A stretch of DNA of 64,000 bases from Nitzschia sp. pyKryTriq1 (Eukaryota; Bacillariophyta; Bacillariophyceae; Bacillariales; Bacillariaceae): the NCBI GenBank assembly GCA_956465555.1, contig OY101117.1:2852001-2916000 (forward strand). Direction: 5' to 3'. Positions 20,348 through 31,200 of the stretch are shown piece by piece. The position numbers and the translations under genes are program-made. Every line of letters begins with the position of its first letter. Positions within the stretch are counted from its first letter, which is position 1. A model generated the notes under the pieces. It was not told the DNA's origin. It did not search any database and saw only the letters and a list, made by a program, of their open reading frames with translations.

Positions 20348-20812
20348 ATGAAGAGTCCCTACAAACTTTGGCTAGCCACTTTGGCATTGATGTGTTGCAC
20401 TTGGAGCGCAGTTGCCTTTCTTGTACTTCGGCCGGTCTCCAACCATAGCATTCTGTTCCGAGTTTCGAAGTCCAATGTCAAACAAATGGGAGGCTATCGG
20501 CAAGCCGAAGCGACTGCAACTACCCACGCTGCCTTGACACGGCAGAGACGGTCCGTGGCCGCTGTTCAAACTCAAGGACTATTTGGTCTTGGGGGCCTCG
20601 AAATTGCCGTGATTTTGATTGTTGTCGCCTTTATCATTGGGCCTGAGAAATTAGGAAGTATGGTGGGTGGGATCAAGACTAGCTTGGATGACGTTCCTGA
20701 TGAACTCAAGAAAATTCCTGAAGAATTTCAAAAGGGGTTGGAAGAAGGAGAAATAAACGCGAGGGCGCGGAATGCGAAAAAGATGGACCCGCCTCGCAAG
20801 AAAGAGGAGTAA
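20348..20812 (+). CDS. tatA: TatA-type thylakoid twin-arginine translocase subunit, copy 2
   Basis: 154 residues from the ATG at 20348, chosen because it opens directly into a signal peptide (LWLATLALMCCTWSAVAF) with AF at the cleavage position; the frame stays open upstream without a better start. A Gln/Arg-rich transit region precedes TQGLFGLGGLEIAVILIVVA and FIIGPEKLGSMVGGIKTSLD, then KIPEEFQKGLEEGEINARAR. It shares with copy 1 the sequences LFGLG, GPEKL and a (V/I)P(K/E)EFQKG(M/L)EEGE tail, so the two arose by tandem duplication and then diverged. Here the FGP hinge reads IGP and the Pro of the usual GxPE motif is Leu (GGLEI). The two may now act as Tha4-like and Hcf106-like partners, or be redundant. 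Confidence 0.87.
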   Translation: MKSPYKLWLATLALMCCTWSAVAFLVLRPVSNHSILFRVSKSNVKQMGGYRQAEATATTHAALTRQRRSVAAVQTQGLFGLGGLEIAVILIVVAFIIGPEKLGSMVGGIKTSLDDVPDELKKIPEEFQKGLEEGEINARARNAKKMDPPRKKEE

Positions 20813-21402
20813 AGTCACCAAAATTATATTGTATCGAGCTCTTGATGCATACGATGGATAATTCAAAGATCTCCCCCCTGGACGCACGGCGGTACCGGAA
20901 TGGTATGAGTAAATTATGCATACTGCTACCTCCAACGGAATGCATCCTCGTATCCAACATGAATAATCCGAAGCTAAATCGCGTATCCTCAATAGGGATC
21001 CGGAAACACTCTAAAGGATAGTTCTTATGGTCTATTCCCCAACCTGACACAGTCTAGCTAGTCTACTCTACTAGTAGTAGCTACTACTGTAGTAGTAGAG
21101 TGGATAGATCTACGTGCACGTACCGATAGGCACAAGTCAAGACAAGCGGTTCGAGTTTTCCTCAGTCGAATGAATCATCCGATTGGATACATGCAAATAC
21201 ATCTACCGGTGCTTATGGTAAAGTACAGTATGAGCGTGCATTCGCCACTTTCCCGACACTGCCGACCAATGCGATATTCAAGATGCGATGTTGTTGACGA
21301 TGACGATTCAAATAAAACCCACTTCCGAGTGCTTCCCTCTAGTCTACCGTCTACCATTATTCTAATACCGGTACTCCAATCGTCTCATTTCACGAACCGA
21401 GA
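20813..21402. other. intergenic with an inverted repeat
   Basis: No gene seen. At about 21060-21106 there is a near-perfect hairpin built of CTACTCTACTAGTAGTAG and CTACTACTGTAGTAGTAGAG. GTAC/CCGG elements at about 21202-21228 and 21365-21376 (AATACCGGTACTCC) lie shortly before the next start codon. Confidence 0.5.
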
Positions 21403-22476
21403 ATGAGGAGCACCATTCAAGTTTCGGTTCTACTGGCGTCGTTTCTTCTAAGCCTTGTCATTGGTGGTTGCCAACAACAAGTGCTGGCGCAGTCCGACGA
21501 AGCATATTACTCGTGGCCTCTCAACGACCAGCAATGTGAGCAAGCCATCGTGATATCGCCTGGGAATTCCGTGTCAGGGTCGACCGTCGGAGTCCTCGTA
21601 GATCAAGAACTTGATAATCAGATTGACCTGATTCAATGTGGAGATGCCGGGATCTTTGAAATCGGGACTCCTGGAGTTTGGATCACGTACGGAGCCGACA
21701 CATCGCGGGTGATCCGCCTGTCGACATGTGCCGAAGAGACAAACTTTGCCAATCGGATCACGGTGTTTGCCGAGGAGGAAGAAGGAGTCTGCTCGTCACG
21801 CTTTTGTTTTACCAGCTCTGACGAAGACATGGATCCAGAGTGTCCCTATGGCAATTCTACTGTTCTGGAACTTTCTACCCGTGCTGGTGTGACATACGAC
21901 GTGTATGTTCATAATCAAGATTCAGCACTTTCCGGGGAATTTGTTTTGACTATGGAGGATATTTCGCCACCACCAGATGGCACAACGTGTAATACAGCTG
22001 TAGAGCTACCGGTGAACGAAACCTTGCAAGGAACGACCGTGGGGGCGCCAATGACAGATGGTTTGCAATGCGACCAAAGTGAAAGTTCAGACGGAGGACC
22101 TCAGAATCCTGGCGTATTCTACTATATTTCTCCCGTGACGGGGGAAAAAGGGATCTCCCTTGCCCTGGGAGGAGCAGAGGTTCCATTTGAAATCAGGGTG
22201 TATACAGGAGCTTCCTGTGACGAACTAGAGTGTGTAAATATCGACACCAAGATTGAAGATTTGGTGATCTATGCTTCGTGGTTAGCGCAAGAAAACGAAG
22301 ACTTTTATGTCTACGTTTCTGCAGCAAACTCTGGTGAAGACGATGTGACAGGTCGCTTCGGTATAGTCATGGCCCAAGAAGAGAGGCCGGAAGCTCCATC
22401 GTCTCCTACGCCTGTCGTGGTCTCAACCTTTTCGTTCATGAATGTGCTCGTTTTGACCTGGTTGTTCGCCATTTAA
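21403..22476 (+). CDS. secreted cell-surface protein, two related Cys-containing domains
   Basis: 357 residues. A signal peptide (VSVLLASFLLSLVIGGCQQ) is followed by two beta-rich repeats: residues about 40-185 (CEQAIVISPGNSVSGSTVGV ... GVWITYG ... YDVYVHN) and about 195-325 (CNTAVELPVNETLQGTTVGA ... PGVFYYIS ... FYVYVSA). Each begins with Cys and a G-S/T-T-V-G-A/V turn, like the pre-peptidase C-terminal or related jelly-roll domains found in extracellular proteins. The C-terminus is a Pro/Ser linker and a hydrophobic tail (SFMNVLVLTWLFAI), fitting a GPI signal. N-glycosylation sequons are present (NSTV, NETL). Function unknown; probably cell-wall or surface exposed. Confidence 0.65.
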   Translation: MRSTIQVSVLLASFLLSLVIGGCQQQVLAQSDEAYYSWPLNDQQCEQAIVISPGNSVSGSTVGVLVDQELDNQIDLIQCGDAGIFEIGTPGVWITYGADTSRVIRLSTCAEETNFANRITVFAEEEEGVCSSRFCFTSSDEDMDPECPYGNSTVLELSTRAGVTYDVYVHNQDSALSGEFVLTMEDISPPPDGTTCNTAVELPVNETLQGTTVGAPMTDGLQCDQSESSDGGPQNPGVFYYISPVTGEKGISLALGGAEVPFEIRVYTGASCDELECVNIDTKIEDLVIYASWLAQENEDFYVYVSAANSGEDDVTGRFGIVMAQEERPEAPSSPTPVVVSTFSFMNVLVLTWLFAI

Positions 22477-22683
22477 AAAACGAACAGCGATCCCATAACC
22501 AATACCCCACACCACCCGATCGGATATCTAATCTACTTTTTGAATGTTTCGAAAGGGACGAACATCGCGTCCTCACTTCTAGGCCTAGTAGATATAAACA
22601 GTGGGGGGCCGCGCACAAGTTCCAAGTTCTACAATATAACCCTCTATAAAAAATCTGTGGGACGCTCCAATACATACTCTCTA

Positions 22684-23787
22684 CTAGCCCTGTAAGGTCT
22701 GTAGTACCCACTCTCGCCATTGCATGTCATCTTTGTGGAGATTGCCTCTCGACACTTCTTCTTCGTTTTGGATCCAATTCAAATGGTGCTGCCAATAGTC
22801 ACGAGTCACAACCTTCATAGCATCTCCATCGTCTCGTAACGCCAATTTGGATGTTGGAAGTTTCGTGATTTCTTGATTCTCAGCACTAGTAGCACTATTT
22901 GATGCTGTCGTCGAGCGCGCAAAGCATGATGACAGGTACCATCGTCGTGACAGAAATTCGATGCGTTCATCTAGTAGTACCCAACCGGATCCCTGGAGCA
23001 TGTCATACAGCTGAATGAGATTACGAGGCCGCGAATTAGTCGGTTGAAGAATCAGTTGTTGACAGTTTAAGCGGTCCAACTCCAAAACAGTATCAGAAGA
23101 AGCTTGCAAAATGCTGTCCATCACTTTCACCCCCATTCCAGCTATACACACTGCATCAGCCTCTCCGGGCTGCACTCCTCTCAAACCATCACTGAGACGG
23201 AAAGCTAGAGGCAAGGACGAGAGATTTGAAAGAGACTTGTTTGATGATACCATCGACGGACTCGCATCATTGTCACTGCTCAATAATACCTCTCGGATCT
23301 TGCCCAGCACTTGAAATCCTCCATTCTTCAAGGCATTTGGAGAGACATCCACTCCCAAAACACTGTCAAAGCGCCCAGAAAGGGCCAAGCCTACGGCCAA
23401 GAATCCATGATCGGTCCCCACGTCGGTAATGCTTCGAATGGAACGGGAATCATTCTGCTGGTGGTCTACCGCCAAATCGACCATGTGTCGAAACCGTTGC
23501 CAACTCCTGTCTCGTTTCGCCAGCATGGAAAATGCGTGAAATGCCCGTTCACGAGGATCCCCAGGCAGATCGGAAAGAGGAGAACGAGTGTTCAGCAATA
23601 ATTTACTAGCTTGTCTGAACTCTGATCCATGACGGGCAAAATTCCTCGATCTGTACTGGTAGCATTGTACGAGTATCAACGACCGCGGACGACAGGGTCC
23701 ATTCCAGGAATTGCGGAGGAATAATGCAGCATAGCATCTAGCTGATGACGCCACCAAATAAGCAAACATTGCAAGAAATGATTTCAT
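22684..23787 (-). CDS. TrmK-like tRNA (adenine-N1)-methyltransferase
   Basis: 367 residues. The N-terminal leader is hydrophobic then Arg-rich (MKSFLAMFAYLVASSARCYA), possibly an organelle-targeting sequence. The SAM-binding core is SITDVGTDHGFLAVGLALSG (about 119-138), followed by GVDVSPNALKNG, then ADAVCIAGMGVKVMDSIL (about 210-227) and LILQPTNSRPRNLIQLYDML. These are the class I methyltransferase motifs in the arrangement of the TrmK/YqfN family, which makes m1A22 in bacterial tRNAs. TrmK-like genes are uncommon in eukaryotes; a bacterial or organellar origin is likely. A GTAC block lies about 100-280 bp upstream. Confidence 0.8.
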   Translation of the reverse strand: MKSFLAMFAYLVASSARCYAALFLRNSWNGPCRPRSLILVQCYQYRSRNFARHGSEFRQASKLLLNTRSPLSDLPGDPRERAFHAFSMLAKRDRSWQRFRHMVDLAVDHQQNDSRSIRSITDVGTDHGFLAVGLALSGRFDSVLGVDVSPNALKNGGFQVLGKIREVLLSSDNDASPSMVSSNKSLSNLSSLPLAFRLSDGLRGVQPGEADAVCIAGMGVKVMDSILQASSDTVLELDRLNCQQLILQPTNSRPRNLIQLYDMLQGSGWVLLDERIEFLSRRWYLSSCFARSTTASNSATSAENQEITKLPTSKLALRDDGDAMKVVTRDYWQHHLNWIQNEEEVSRGNLHKDDMQWREWVLQTLQG

Positions 23788-23958
23788 CGTCTGTGGTCAT
23801 CATATGGATAGACTGCATGGACCTTGAAATGCAGCCATCGTTCCATTGGTCGTCAAGAAGGAGAAAATGAATTCCGGTTTGCCTCGATATATACCGGTAC
23901 TCCTACTACTACTAGAGGGTAGAGCATAGTGGTGTGATCGCATCAAACGCCGGCCTGC

Positions 23959-24066
23959 GCTGATACCGGTGCAGTACAGTACCGGTACTGTACTCGTACC
24001 AAGCTAGGATGACGGGTACAGGACCTGGTACATGTACCTGGTACAGTACCGGTACGGTTACTCGTA
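23959..24066. repeat. GTAC-rich palindromic block upstream of TrmK-like gene
   Basis: Contains GCAGTACAGTACCGGTACTG, GGTACAGGACCTGGTACATG and CTGGTACAGTACCGGTACGG. A smaller outlier (ATACCGGTACTCC) lies at 23891. Confidence 0.85.
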
Positions 24067-24739
24067 TGGCGGCGCGAATGACTAACAACTACTCGTATGG
24101 GCGGGCGGGGAAGCAATAGTCATTTCGCCGAATGACTGTTTTAAAAAAAAGTGATTTCCACGTTTGTGATAAGCCCTTGTGAAGTTCGCCGTTCTTGGTA
24201 CAAAAGCTACTTGTGAATTGTGCTGAAAGGACAGATGAGGACGAGAAGGCAGATGTTTCCGCTCGTGAAAACAACCCATCATGCCTACTAACTCCTGGAG
24301 AATGCATGCGTGTACGTCGTACAGGCAGCAACGCTCTCTACAAGAGAGTATGATAGAGAGAGAGCTAACGCGTTCTTGTACCAGGTACGAGTATGTACTC
24401 GAGCGAAGCGCGTAGCGAAAATAGCGATGGATACTCGCTGATTTGGTTTTTTTTGGGAGACTGCTGGTGTTCGATGTTCATCATTCCTTCTCTCTACTAG
24501 TAGGGCTATCATTACAATTAAAATTTCGTGAATCGTTTCCTATTTCACCATCAATGAACAAGATGCGTTGTTCACTCCTCAAGAGCCTATTGCAATCCCT
24601 GGCCCATCAATGAGATTTTTGGTTTAACAGCGGTGTTCCAATTGACGGCGTCCTCTCCCTCTTCACTTCGATTTGCCTTTATTGTTGCGGATTGCACTGC
24701 TTGAGCGTTTGATTGAGTTGATCCCTCTTGGTTGATGCC

Positions 24740-25800
24740 TCCCAGAAATTTCCCAACGCGTGTTTCAAGGCCACATGATCCTCTTGTCCGTAACGCATCT
24801 TCCACTCCATCTGCTATTTTTGAAATCCTGACAGCGCTGGCCACCAAAAGTTTTTTTAGGGATATCCTCGGTGCTCCTTTTCTCGAAATCTCCAAACCGC
24901 CCGGCGTGTGTTTGAAGTCCACGAGCTAACAAATGTCCGTATCGCAGAGACCCCACAGTCGCACTACACAACAATCCCTGACACTGTTTCCACTCAGAGA
25001 TTTTTAGGGATCGCCGTGGTGGCTCCTCACCTTTTTTCATTTCAACCTTCCGCCGTGTGTTTTAAATCCACGCGCTAACACATGTCCGTATCGCAGAGCC
25101 TCCACAGTCGTACCATTTGACAAGTCCTGACACTGTCTCCACTCAGAGATTTTTAGGGATCGCCTAACCTTTTTTCTAAACCTTCCGCCGTGTGTTTTAA
25201 ATCCACGAGCTCACCCATGTCCGTATCACAGAGACCCCACAGTCGTATCATTTGACAAACTCTGACAGCGTTGACCATTCAAAAGTTTTTTAGGAATTCC
25301 CTTGTGGTGGTTCCTCACCCTTTTCTTTCAAACCTTCCGCCGTGTGTTTTAAATCCACGAGCTCACCCATGTCCGTATTGCAGAGACCCCACAGTCGTAT
25401 CATTTGACAAACTCTGACAGCGTTGACCATTCAAAAGTTTTTTAGGAATTCCCCTGTGGTGGTTCCTCACCCTTTTCTTTCAAACCTTCCGCCGTGTGTT
25501 TTAAATCCACGAGCTCACCCATGTCCGTATTGCAGAGACCCCACAGTCGTATCATTTGACAAACTCTGACAGCGTTGACCATTCAAAAGTTTTTTAGGAA
25601 TTCCCCTGTGGTGGTTCCTCACCCTTTTCTTTCAAACCTTCCGCCGTGCGTTTTAAATCCACGAGCTCACCCATGTCCGTATCACAGAGACCCCACAGTC
25701 GTATCATTTGACAAACTCTGACAGCGTTGACCATTCAAAAGATTTTTAGGAAACCCTGGTGGTTCTTAATTTGGTTCAAAACTCCGGCCATGTGTTTCAA
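24740..25800 (+). repeat. tandem satellite, unit about 152 bp
   Basis: Landmark CCTTCCGCCGTG recurs at 25046, 25181, 25333, 25485 and 25637: spacings of 135, 152, 152 and 152 bp. Each unit has TTTTAAATCCACGAGCTCAC, CATGTCCGTAT, CAGAGACCCCACAGTCGTAT and TTGACCATTCAAAAG. Copies between about 25250 and 25740 are nearly identical. Outer copies (about 24750, 24900 and after 25750) are clearly diverged. Confidence 0.93.
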
Positions 25801-26304
25801 TCCCATGGCGGTGGTAGTGTCCGAGGCATCAATCGATTGCAGCAAGTAGTGGAATGCAGCCCTGTGCTCGCATTGCTCACCTCTGTCAACTCGCCTATGC
25901 ATCGCAGGTCTGGCGTCGCATCAATGGTAAGCATGGCTGCTGATGCGGCGTCAGGTCGTAATTGTGTTTTGAATCAAAACGCAATTGTGACCTGGCGTTG
26001 TCTCGGTGGTTTAAACTCGCAGCCGACTTGCAAGACGAAGAATAATGGCTGGTTTTCTTGAGCGAATACCACGCACTGTATAGTAAAGGAGGACAGAGAG
26101 AGACCAAAAGAAAGTGACGAAAGATCTATCTATCAATAACATACAAATTTATGTGATTTGACGAAAAGGAACCGCAACAATAGATAACGACCTCCAAATC
26201 TTCCATTCTTAGCTAGTACAGTACTGGTAGCAGAAATCGCCACGACCGCCTACTCTAGCCAGTAGTGCGAGTATTTTGGAGCCGTTCCTCGGATACTTGC
26301 TTGC

Positions 26305-27350
26305 TTACATGCCTCCGGGGCCGCAAGGATCACATGCGATTCCTGGGTCGGAATTCATGGACTCCGAAGGGACTTCATACAGCGGGAAATTGGACTCTGA
26401 CAGAGCCGTGAGATCGCCGTTGCATTGTGGAAATACACTTAGAATCCAATGCCCTGGTGGTGGTGCAAAGAAAAGCGAGAACGTCAAAGTAAGATGTGGC
26501 TTCATTGATGACTAAAGAGGAGCTGACCTGACTGACTGACTGACTCACCTAATATGTCCATCAAATCCTTTTCTCGTCCTCGGAAAAAGTGATCGGCACC
26601 TTTCAAAACAGCACCAGTCGTGGAATCTTGGCGCATCGACTTGACTACATCCATGAACGCCTCCTCGGTTGTAAAGTTATCCTGATCTCCAATCACCAGC
26701 AATTGGGGGAGATCAGGTCGTTTCCGTGCCTGTTCCAAGTGATAATTTCCGTTGAAGAGGTACAACCAGTGACGAACACCAATCGGCGGAGCAATGGACG
26801 CCACCCCAATCACTTGGGGAATACTAGCACTGGCACTGGCCGCAACGATACTTCCATAAGAATAACCAACCAAGAGCAATCGAACGGGAGGAGTACTCTG
26901 GCGTTTCCCGTGATACTTTCCGTTCAAAAGGAATTCCGCGGCCTCCCTGACTTGCTCCACTGCAAATAACAATGATATTCAAATATACGGGTGGTTGATA
27001 CCAAAACGATGAGGCCCAATTTCGTCATTGTTTTATTAAATCCAAGAATCCTTCCCCGAAGAATCTATGACAAAGTACTGGTACTGTGCCGAACTGTATC
27101 ATACTCATACACACGCACCTTGACGATGGCCTCGACCAATCTGGGTCCCACAGAAATCGAATCGTAATGTTGTCACTTTCAGCCGCTGAAACCAAAAGGC
27201 AACACCCAAAACCACGTTGTTGTTCATGTTCCCGCCCAGCGGTCCCCATGGGTGTGTGATGATGACTGCCAACGGGGAGCGAAAGTCGGCAAGCTGGGCC
27301 GACGATCCACTTTCGGGAAGGGTTACTTCCCTTTCATCTCTGCTTGGCAT
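26305..27350 (-). CDS. alpha/beta hydrolase, three exons
   Basis: Exons 27350-27119, 26959-26549 and 26453-26305 encode 263 residues; introns are 159 bp (GTGCGT...TTGCAG) and 95 bp (GTGAGT...CACCAG), both phase 1. Exon 1 has SPLAVIITHPWGPLGGNM and LKVTTLRFDFCGTQIGRG, the first strands and oxyanion region. Exon 2 has the nucleophile elbow LLLVGYSYGSIVAASAS, LPQLLVIGDQDNFTTEE (acid residue region) and GADHFFRGREKDLMDIL (catalytic His). Exon 3 completes the last helix (GHWILSVF) and adds a tail ending CDPCGPGGM. If intron 2 is retained, the protein ends at 26502 instead. The family matches the serine hydrolases related to plant/bacterial 'dienelactone-like' hydrolases. The substrate is unknown. 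Confidence 0.75.
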
Positions 27351-28208
27351 CTTTGTAGTTGAAACTCTACTACTACGAGAAGTAGCTTGAAGGAGATCTC
27401 GGATGGTACGAAGATATTCTTTCGGAGAGAATGGCCGTCGCTCTCTTCGCTACCTGGTACCGGTAAATAGAAATGAATGGCGTGTTGTTCTCGCTCGCCG
27501 CGATAAGATACAAGCATACTCGAAGCATGATGTCATTGTCATTGTTACTGTATGTAGTAGGCTCGTCGCCAAAAAGAACAAGAAGTGAGGACAAAACGAC
27601 GACGACACCACCGCACGCACACGGCCAGCTAGTGACTAGTTCGACATGAAGAGCTCTAGTAGTAGTATTCGTAATGTCGCATCGTTTGTCGCGTGTGTGT
27701 CGTCATCATCGCGTCTCTCTCCCCGCGCGCAGCGTCGAGTCGCCCGGTCGGTGCCAGTAAGTGCCCAGTGCACTTAAAAAACTTCTCCGACTTCCTTTTT
27801 AGATTTCCCACGAAAAACAATGCACCTCATTCACCCATCCAACTAACAACGCACCACCTGCTCTAATCAATCCATCTCCTAAATACGAGTACTAGCTGTA
27901 TGTACCGGTAGGCTCATCTCCTGTCTCTACCGGTAGAGTACTTTGGACTACATTGTGAAGGCAGGGTGACAGATCAGATCCTTCACAATCTTTTTCGACA
28001 CGTCGACAACAAATTCTGCAACAAAAAATCATAACATTACATTTGCGTATTTCAAGTTGCAAGGAAGTAAGCAGTCAGTGAATAGCAAGAGAAACATCGT
28101 CAATCACAACAACACAAGATCACGCAACGATAGGTCAATTGATTGTTTTATAGAGTACTTGTATGTACCGGTACGAAGATACTTGTACAAACACGCGACG
28201 AGGAACAA
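27351..28208. promoter_or_regulatory. divergent promoter region, hydrolase / MscS channel
   Basis: No gene seen. GTAC/CCGG elements are close to both starts: CTGGTACCGGTAAATAG at about 27451 for the hydrolase, and TGTACCGGTAGG at about 27900, ACCGGTAGAGTAC at about 27928 and TGTACCGGTACGAAG at about 28164, just 45 bp before the channel start codon. Confidence 0.5.
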
Positions 28209-31200
28209 ATGAGTTCTGATGCCATCACTTCGAAAAAAGGGAAGGATGAGTTGCAGGATACAGAGCGTGGAAGCAATGTCTCGGATTCCAACAAACCAGT
28301 AGTGGGGATTCTCAACGAAACACCCATCAATGTGTCGTTACCGGCTCATAATAATAATCCGCCCGAGACGGCCGCGCATCGCCGCAACATTTCCTGGGGG
28401 TTGAATGAGGTGATGAATCTGGGTGCCCTACCGCCAACCGGTCGTCAACGATCCGATGCTTCATCCACCTTGTCGCAATCGATGAGAGAATCCGTCAACG
28501 TGTCCGGAAATCCGGATGACGCCCAGTTTCACAGCATCAACCTCCTCTATCAAGGAAGCAATAAAAGCACCCGACAGACGGTCATCGAACTTCCGAACAA
28601 TCTTGGAATCGTTAATCCGATGGAATCTGAGGCCGAGACGTATTTACTTCGCGCCATTGAGAAGGCTGAAAGCGATGTAGGTGGTCCAGGTTCTTCCGTT
28701 TTCAGCCATGTACCAGATGCAGCTGTACAAGCCATGGACCACAAAATGTCCGATGCGTCATCCTCTGCTACTAACAATGATTCAGTCCAGCCAAACTCAA
28801 AGGAGCCGCCGTCTTGGGGTAGTAACTCTGGTGGTGGCGTCTCCTCCACTCGAGCCGGTTTTCGTCATGGGGTTTCGGTGCGAAACTTCTCATCTCCAGT
28901 TCCTACTGGCCGCCATCAGCATCGTCGAAAATTAACTTTGGACGAACAACTCTTTGGATTGACTAATGCCATGGATGCAATTCACGCTGAGAGCATCCTC
29001 CCGTACGAAGAAGAGATGCCGGCACCTTCATCGTTTGGGTCTCAACAGTCTCTCCGGCTAAGGGCAAATACTTGGGAGAGTAGTATGGGAGGAGTATCAC
29101 CGGTTGTGCCGGAAGGAAACGAAGAAGACGAGGGGGGAGACACTCAACACACCTCGTCCTATGAAACCTTTGCACAAAATGCAAACATGTATTTCGAACA
29201 GGCCCAACCAGCGGGGACTCGATCAAGAGGTGGATTAATTCACCGAGCATCACAGCGCATGTTCGGATCAACCGACGTCGATGACGAGGACAAACAAGTT
29301 CCAGAGGGATCCGAAGAAACAGACGTGGAACGGGCTACATCGTCTCCAGCAGATGCGGAACAAGAAAATGAGAAAGATGAGACGGACTGGGGAGACCCCA
29401 AAATACGACCTACTATTCATAGGGGTGAACGTTCAGATTCAAGGAGAAAATCCCGTTGGGCGCGAGCTAGAGCGGTGATATTTGATGAATGGGGAGTTCT
29501 GAGTGACATGAAGAATTTCATTCGCCCCAAGCAAAACGCGATCCGCCTGTTTTTGACATCTGCGATTTTTTACGTTGCTATTCCGAGCCTTGGTGCTGCA
29601 GCGATCCTCTTTTACTTGGCGGGGAATCCTCCCTACGGTATTCTCGCCAATAAAGGCAACCCTATTAACGGAACGCTCATGAACACAGTCGGAGAAGAGG
29701 TCGACCCCAACGGAACCTCCATCTCCTATTATCTTATCTTTGCTGGAGTGCGCCAGGTTGTCACACTGACACTAGCCATGGGCACTCAGCTTTTTTTGAT
29801 CGATTTTTTGGCAATCGATCGCGGCTACTTGTTCAAGCTTGGATCCAGACTTCCCCTTTTTATCATGCAGGCTCGAGGTGAGTACTCCTATTGTTTCGGA
29901 ATAACCCTTCCACATTTACTACATTTTTGGACTTACCTTGATTGTTCAATTGTCGTCATGTAGGCTGGCCATTCGTCCTCTTTTTCTGGAGTATCTACGA
30001 TTGGGCCCTCCTCGCTGGTTCAAAGCCGTTTTTCAGCCACTGGCTATACTTTCAAAATCTTATTGATCTTTTCAATGGGAGTAACCCGGACGGGAATATA
30101 ATTGCGTCAGATTGGAATCATAGGATTTTGGCCTTGGCTACCGGAGTTTCATTCGCTGTCGCTGTGAAACGATTCTGGATGGGCATTTTTCTTGGCCGAC
30201 AAACATATCACCGATACTCGGACAAGCTCGCAACTCTCATGCAGAAAATGCTGCTTATTAGCCAAGTCGCCGGATTGAGTCGACAAGTAATTTCCCCTCA
30301 GGGTAGGGCGTCTTTGTATAAGCGAGAAGAAACAATTACAGCTGTTCTCACCGAGGATCAGATGGGTGGCCTCATGGACAACGCAGACGACAATAGTGAA
30401 GTCGGCTCTAGAACGCACGAAGACTCCGTTGGCATCACCACCGGTACCGCAACTGACACCAAAGGAGCACTTGTCATCGACCCAGACGATCGTAGCCCCC
30501 TCACTGGCAAGTTGACTAACATTCAGAAGAATCGGATCACACGTCTACTTGGTGCCTGGGAGGAACCTACTGAAGAGACGAAGAGCACTGAAACGCCCTC
30601 TATTGCCTCGCTGATGCATTTCCGACGTGCCTTGAGCCACCTTCGCACCGAGCTACCGTTCTCAGCTAGTTTCGGCGCAGCAGGATCACGTGAAGATTGT
30701 GTTGCTAGCAGCCAAGAGGTTTTCCGCCGACTCATGACCCTTTCTGACTACGATGACGTTCTCAACTTTGAGGTCCTGGCACTCCTTGGGGCAAAAATAG
30801 ATGGAAATTTAGATCAAAACAAGTTGATGGAACTCATCAAACTATTTCGACCCGACCGCGATGGCTCTCTCTCGATTTTGCACTTTGTTCGATCTGTGGA
30901 CAAAGTTTATAAAGACATTCGAATGCTTCGAGCGTCAGTCAACAACAGCACCAAGGTTGACGGTCAATTCGAGACAATATTCAACCTGATCTTCTACGTG
31001 GTGATTATTGTGATCATTTTGAACACTTTTGGATTAGATCCTCTTGCATTGTTTGTTTCGATTTCCGGGCTGGTGCTTGGTTTTGCTTTCAGTGAGTACC
31101 CCCCCCCCCCCCCCCCCCGGCTGGAGCTTCCTATTCGTCTTCAGTCTTGTCCGTTCTAAATTATTTTGCTCTGAACGTGTTTCCTTCCAGTGATCGGCAC

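Larger units (their letters stand above)
23788..26304. other. gene-free region with GTAC block and satellite
   Basis: No credible gene. Separate entries cover a GTAC block and the 152-bp satellite. A run of about 100 open codons at 25759-26061 begins in the last satellite unit and shows no recognisable domain. Confidence 0.6.

Noticed and set aside
24740-25800. Possible CRISPR array
   Set aside because: The 152-bp units are wholly repeated with no unique spacers, in a eukaryotic context.
25759-26061. 100-codon open frame after the 152-bp satellite
   Set aside because: It begins inside a satellite unit and shows no domain or convincing composition.
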